A stretch of DNA of 64,000 nt from Stieleria bergensis (GTDB lineage: Bacteria > Planctomycetota > Planctomycetia > Pirellulales > Pirellulaceae): the NCBI GenBank assembly GCA_007745635.1, contig CP036272.1, forward strand, positions 883,532 through 947,531, written 5' to 3'. The notes under the pieces are model-generated. The model saw nothing but the letters and a program-made list of their open reading frames with translations, searched no databases and was not told the DNA's origin. The translations under genes and the position numbers were made by a program. Shown piece after piece: positions 61,254 to 64,000 of this stretch; position 1 is the first letter of the stretch, and every line of letters begins with the position of its first letter.

Positions 61254-64000
61254 ATGTGGCAGTCTTCGTCTGGCCGAGTGTCTCTGTTGCCGTATCGATC
61301 CCGACTGATGCAGAAAAATTTCTGTGGTATGCGATTGGCCAGTATGCGATGGGTCAGCTTGTTGCTGGCCAGCTTGCTTCTTCTGCCGGTTGTCTCATCG
61401 TCGCTGGTCGCGGCCGACGAGGAAGCCACCGAAGCGGAGTCTGACCAGTGGGATGTTGAGTCAGCTCCCGGTCCGAGTCGAAAGCAGACTATTGATTGCG
61501 ACACTGGCACGTGGATGAATTTGGACGTCAGTCCTGACGGACGGTTCATCGTTTTTGACTTGCTGGGCGACATTTATGAAATGCCGATTGATGGCGCCGA
61601 TGGCAGTAGGGCGACCGGGGGCAAGTTTCCCGAGAATCTGACTAAGAGCGTGGCTTGGGAAATGCAGCCCCGTTATAGTCCCGACGGCAAGCGCATCGCG
61701 TTTGCGAGTGATCGCGTGGGTGAGCAGGGCAAGGCCGGCGACAATTTGTGGGTGTTCAATCGAGATGGCAGTGATCCGGTGCAAGTGACCCAGGAGAGCT
61801 ATCGCCTGATTTGTCACCCGGTTTGGCATCCCGATGGACAGTATCTTGTTGGGCGTAAGCACTTCACCAGTCGTCGCTCGTTGGGCGCTGGCGAGATGTG
61901 GATGTTTCATGTCGACGCTGTGAAGTCCGGAGCCACCGCTGGGATTCAGTTGACCAAGCGTCCGACCGATCAAAAGGACGTCAATGAGCCCGTGTTTTCT
62001 CCCGATGGGCGTTACTTGTATTACAGCGAAGATGTCAGTTCGGGAGACAGCTTTGAATACGACAAGGACTCGCATCAAGGCATCTATGCCATCAAGCGTT
62101 TGGATCTGAAAGAGCGACGGACGGACACCTTGATTCGCGGTGCCGGTGGAGCTTGCCGGCCCATCGCGTCACCGGATGGAAAGTCACTTGCCTTTGTCAG
62201 ACGCGTCGGTGTGAAGACTGGTTTGCACCTCTATGACTTGCAGTCTGGGGCTGTCACTTTATTGCATGACGATCTGGAGCGGGACATGCAAGAGGCGTGG
62301 GCGATTCATGGGGTGTACACCGCGTTTGATTTTACGCCTGATGGTGAGTCGATTGTCTTCTGGGCACGTGGCAAAATTCATCGTCTTGACATTCAGACAA
62401 AGGAAGTCACAGAGATCCCCTTTCGCATTCGCGACCAACGAAAGGTCCAGCCCGCGGTACGTTTTCCCATTGCAGTCGGGCAAGACAGTTTCCCCGTCAA
62501 GATGCTGCGCGGTGTTCGTGTTTCACCAGGTGGTGATCAGGTGGCATTCAACGCACTTGGGTACATCTACGTGCGTGAATTGCCCGATGGAAAGCCGCGA
62601 CGTTTGACGACTCAAACGGATCACTTCGAGTTCAATCCAAGTTTCTCATCCGACGGCAAGTACGTGGTCTATTCAACTTGGGACGATCAGAAGTTGGGGA
62701 CAATTCGCGTCGCTTCGACCGGTCAAGACAGCCAGGAATCCTGGGTGGTCAGTCATCGTCCAGGGCATTACATCACGCCTGTTTTTTCACCCGATGGAAC
62801 GAAGGTGGTTTATCAACGCGTAGGCGGCGGCCACTTGCGTTCGCCCTTGTGGTCGGGTGACACGGGAATCTATTGGGTTCCAGTTCGTCCTGCGGGGGAT
62901 CAGTCGCCCGAGCCAAAGTTGATTCGTCGCTCTGGGGCTAGCCCACAGTTTGGTTCGGGCAGCGATCGAGTTTTCTTGACCCGTCGATCGCCTGAAAAGG
63001 AGTCCGATAACACCACGTTGTTCTCCGTCAAGCTTGATGGCAGTGACTCGCAAGACCATTTCATTAGCACCTGGGCCACCGACTATGCGGTCTCGCCGGA
63101 TGGAAATTCCATTGCGTTGATTGAGCGTTTCAATGTGTATCTCGCTCCGCTATTGAGAACTCCCGAACCGATTCGGATTGGTCCGGCGACCAAGGGACTG
63201 CCCGTCGCCAGGGTGAGTCAGCATGCGGGTGACTTTATCCATTTCTCGCATGCCGGTCAGCAATTGAATTGGTCCTTGGGGCCGAAGCTTTATCAGTGCG
63301 ACGTTGCCGGTGCGATGCAGCAATTGATGGGCGGCGAAAAAGAAGCCGCTGAACGTCCTGTCACCGAAACGGCGATCGGATTTGATCATCCGCATGCAAA
63401 GCCCGAAACGACCGTTGCGTTGATTGGGGGAAAGATCGTCACCATGGACAAGCAGGGTGTGATTGAAAACGGTACGGTCTTGATTGAAGGCAATCGCATT
63501 GTTGCGGTGGGGAAGAAGGGTGCTGTGAGTCTCCCGGATGATGCCATGAAGATTGATCTTGAGGGGGCTGTTGTTTTACCCGGCTTCGTCGACACACATG
63601 CTCATGGTGGGCAGGCTACCAGTGGAATCACGCCTCAGCAAAACTGGGTCGACCTAGCTCGTTTGGCGTTCGGTGTGACAACGATTCACGATCCCAGTAA
63701 TGACACGCATAGTATTTTTGCTGCCAGTGAAATGACAAAGGCTGGTGTGATTACGGCACCGCGGACATTTTCCACCGGCAAGATCCTTTACGGTGCGACT
63801 GGAGCCAGCCATGTCGAGGTCAATTCACTTGAAGACGCGCGTTTCCATTTGCGGCGGATGAAGGCTGTGGGGGCGTTTACTGTGAAAAGTTACAATCAGC
63901 CTCGGCGCGATCAGCGGCAGCAGGTTTTAGCCGCAGCCCGTGAGTTGGAAATGATGGTTGTCCCCGAAGGCGGTTCGACCTTTCAGCACAACATGTCCAT
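61254..64000 (+). CDS. Exported beta-propeller/amidohydrolase fusion, 5' part
   Basis: An open frame starts at ATG 61254 and runs off the window (over 915 codons), so the end is missing. A long leader (about 40 residues) precedes a hydrophobic signal helix (VSLLLASLLLLPVVSSSLVAA); ATG codons at 61308 and further in are alternative starts. Residues about 85-700 are TolB/WD40-like propeller blades (VSPDGRFIVFD, RYSPDGKRIAFASD, VFSPDGRYLYYSED). From about 720 the amidohydrolase domain starts: VALIGGKIVTMDKQG, then metal-binding HAH in FVDTHAHGG and a further ITTIHDPSND-like segment. Known relatives are exported dipeptidase/prolidase-like or TolB-amidohydrolase proteins; the substrate is unknown. 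Confidence 0.88.
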   Translation, partial: MWQSSSGRVSLLPYRSRLMQKNFCGMRLASMRWVSLLLASLLLLPVVSSSLVAADEEATEAESDQWDVESAPGPSRKQTIDCDTGTWMNLDVSPDGRFIVFDLLGDIYEMPIDGADGSRATGGKFPENLTKSVAWEMQPRYSPDGKRIAFASDRVGEQGKAGDNLWVFNRDGSDPVQVTQESYRLICHPVWHPDGQYLVGRKHFTSRRSLGAGEMWMFHVDAVKSGATAGIQLTKRPTDQKDVNEPVFSPDGRYLYYSEDVSSGDSFEYDKDSHQGIYAIKRLDLKERRTDTLIRGAGGACRPIASPDGKSLAFVRRVGVKTGLHLYDLQSGAVTLLHDDLERDMQEAWAIHGVYTAFDFTPDGESIVFWARGKIHRLDIQTKEVTEIPFRIRDQRKVQPAVRFPIAVGQDSFPVKMLRGVRVSPGGDQVAFNALGYIYVRELPDGKPRRLTTQTDHFEFNPSFSSDGKYVVYSTWDDQKLGTIRVASTGQDSQESWVVSHRPGHYITPVFSPDGTKVVYQRVGGGHLRSPLWSGDTGIYWVPVRPAGDQSPEPKLIRRSGASPQFGSGSDRVFLTRRSPEKESDNTTLFSVKLDGSDSQDHFISTWATDYAVSPDGNSIALIERFNVYLAPLLRTPEPIRIGPATKGLPVARVSQHAGDFIHFSHAGQQLNWSLGPKLYQCDVAGAMQQLMGGEKEAAERPVTETAIGFDHPHAKPETTVALIGGKIVTMDKQGVIENGTVLIEGNRIVAVGKKGAVSLPDDAMKIDLEGAVVLPGFVDTHAHGGQATSGITPQQNWVDLARLAFGVTTIHDPSNDTHSIFAASEMTKAGVITAPRTFSTGKILYGATGASHVEVNSLEDARFHLRRMKAVGAFTVKSYNQPRRDQRQQVLAAARELEMMVVPEGGSTFQHNMS

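Overview
The window looks like a chromosomal segment of a marine planctomycete, most likely of the Rhodopirellula/Pirellulaceae type. Supporting signs are a PVC-type heme-binding HEAT protein, two S1 sulfatases (one fused to an esterase), tandem DUF1080 domains, Dabb and NIPSNAP proteins, NHL proteins with Tat-like leaders, many secreted proteins of unknown function, loosely packed genes and frequent TTG/GTG starts. This assignment rests on gene content; no rRNA or tRNA gene was seen.

Layout. 1-2.4 kb: the 3' end of a heme/HEAT protein gene and a truncated hemoglobin. 2.6-6.3 kb: metH. 6.8-9.6 kb: a membrane protein plus a CpsD-like P-loop ATPase. 9.6-13.9 kb: two divergent sulfatase genes sharing a 443 bp upstream region with a 17 bp tandem repeat. 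14-19 kb: a PrxQ-type peroxiredoxin, then hpnC-hpnD-hpnE (squalene from farnesyl diphosphate) with overlapping start/stop codons, divergent from ispH, which supplies isoprenoid precursors. 19.1-22.8 kb is the clearest accessory island: a 5'-truncated, doubly frameshifted Rhs core with an AT-richer Cys-rich tail, a small two-helix membrane protein directly behind it (immunity candidate), orphan small ORFs, 77 bp direct repeats and inverted REP-like units.

22.8-34.5 kb: DUF1080 lipoprotein and sulfotransferase; a MazG-like protein; a large membrane protein, an ABC ATPase without a visible permease and a GYF_2 protein with a SUFU-like C-terminal half; an outer-membrane-like protein; a small lipoprotein; pyroglutamyl peptidase. 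34.5-43.5 kb: a sigma-54 activator lacking a sensor domain, a secreted protein with a degenerate receiver-like domain, mannose-1-phosphate guanylyltransferase, a double Dabb lipoprotein, TerC, NIPSNAP and an acyl-CoA desaturase. 43.5-45.0 kb is non-coding and carries five copies of a GGGGACAGTCCC palindrome. 45-52.6 kb: a Gly-Met-rich exported protein, two NHL proteins, an overlapping operon (Sua5/YrdC fused to a YwlE-like phosphatase, rpiB, holB) and mdh. 53-64 kb: two large membrane-anchored unknowns, two TPR proteins closed by a strong intrinsic terminator, and the 5' part of a beta-propeller/amidohydrolase gene that runs off the window.

The best candidates for undescribed biology are the Rhs-tail/membrane-protein pair, the GYF_2-SUFU-like fusion, the secreted pseudo-receiver protein, the sulfatase-esterase fusion, the Sua5-arginine-phosphatase-like fusion, and the palindromic repeat families at 22.1-22.4 and 43.9-44.1 kb. 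All functions are predicted from sequence reading alone; no database search was run.
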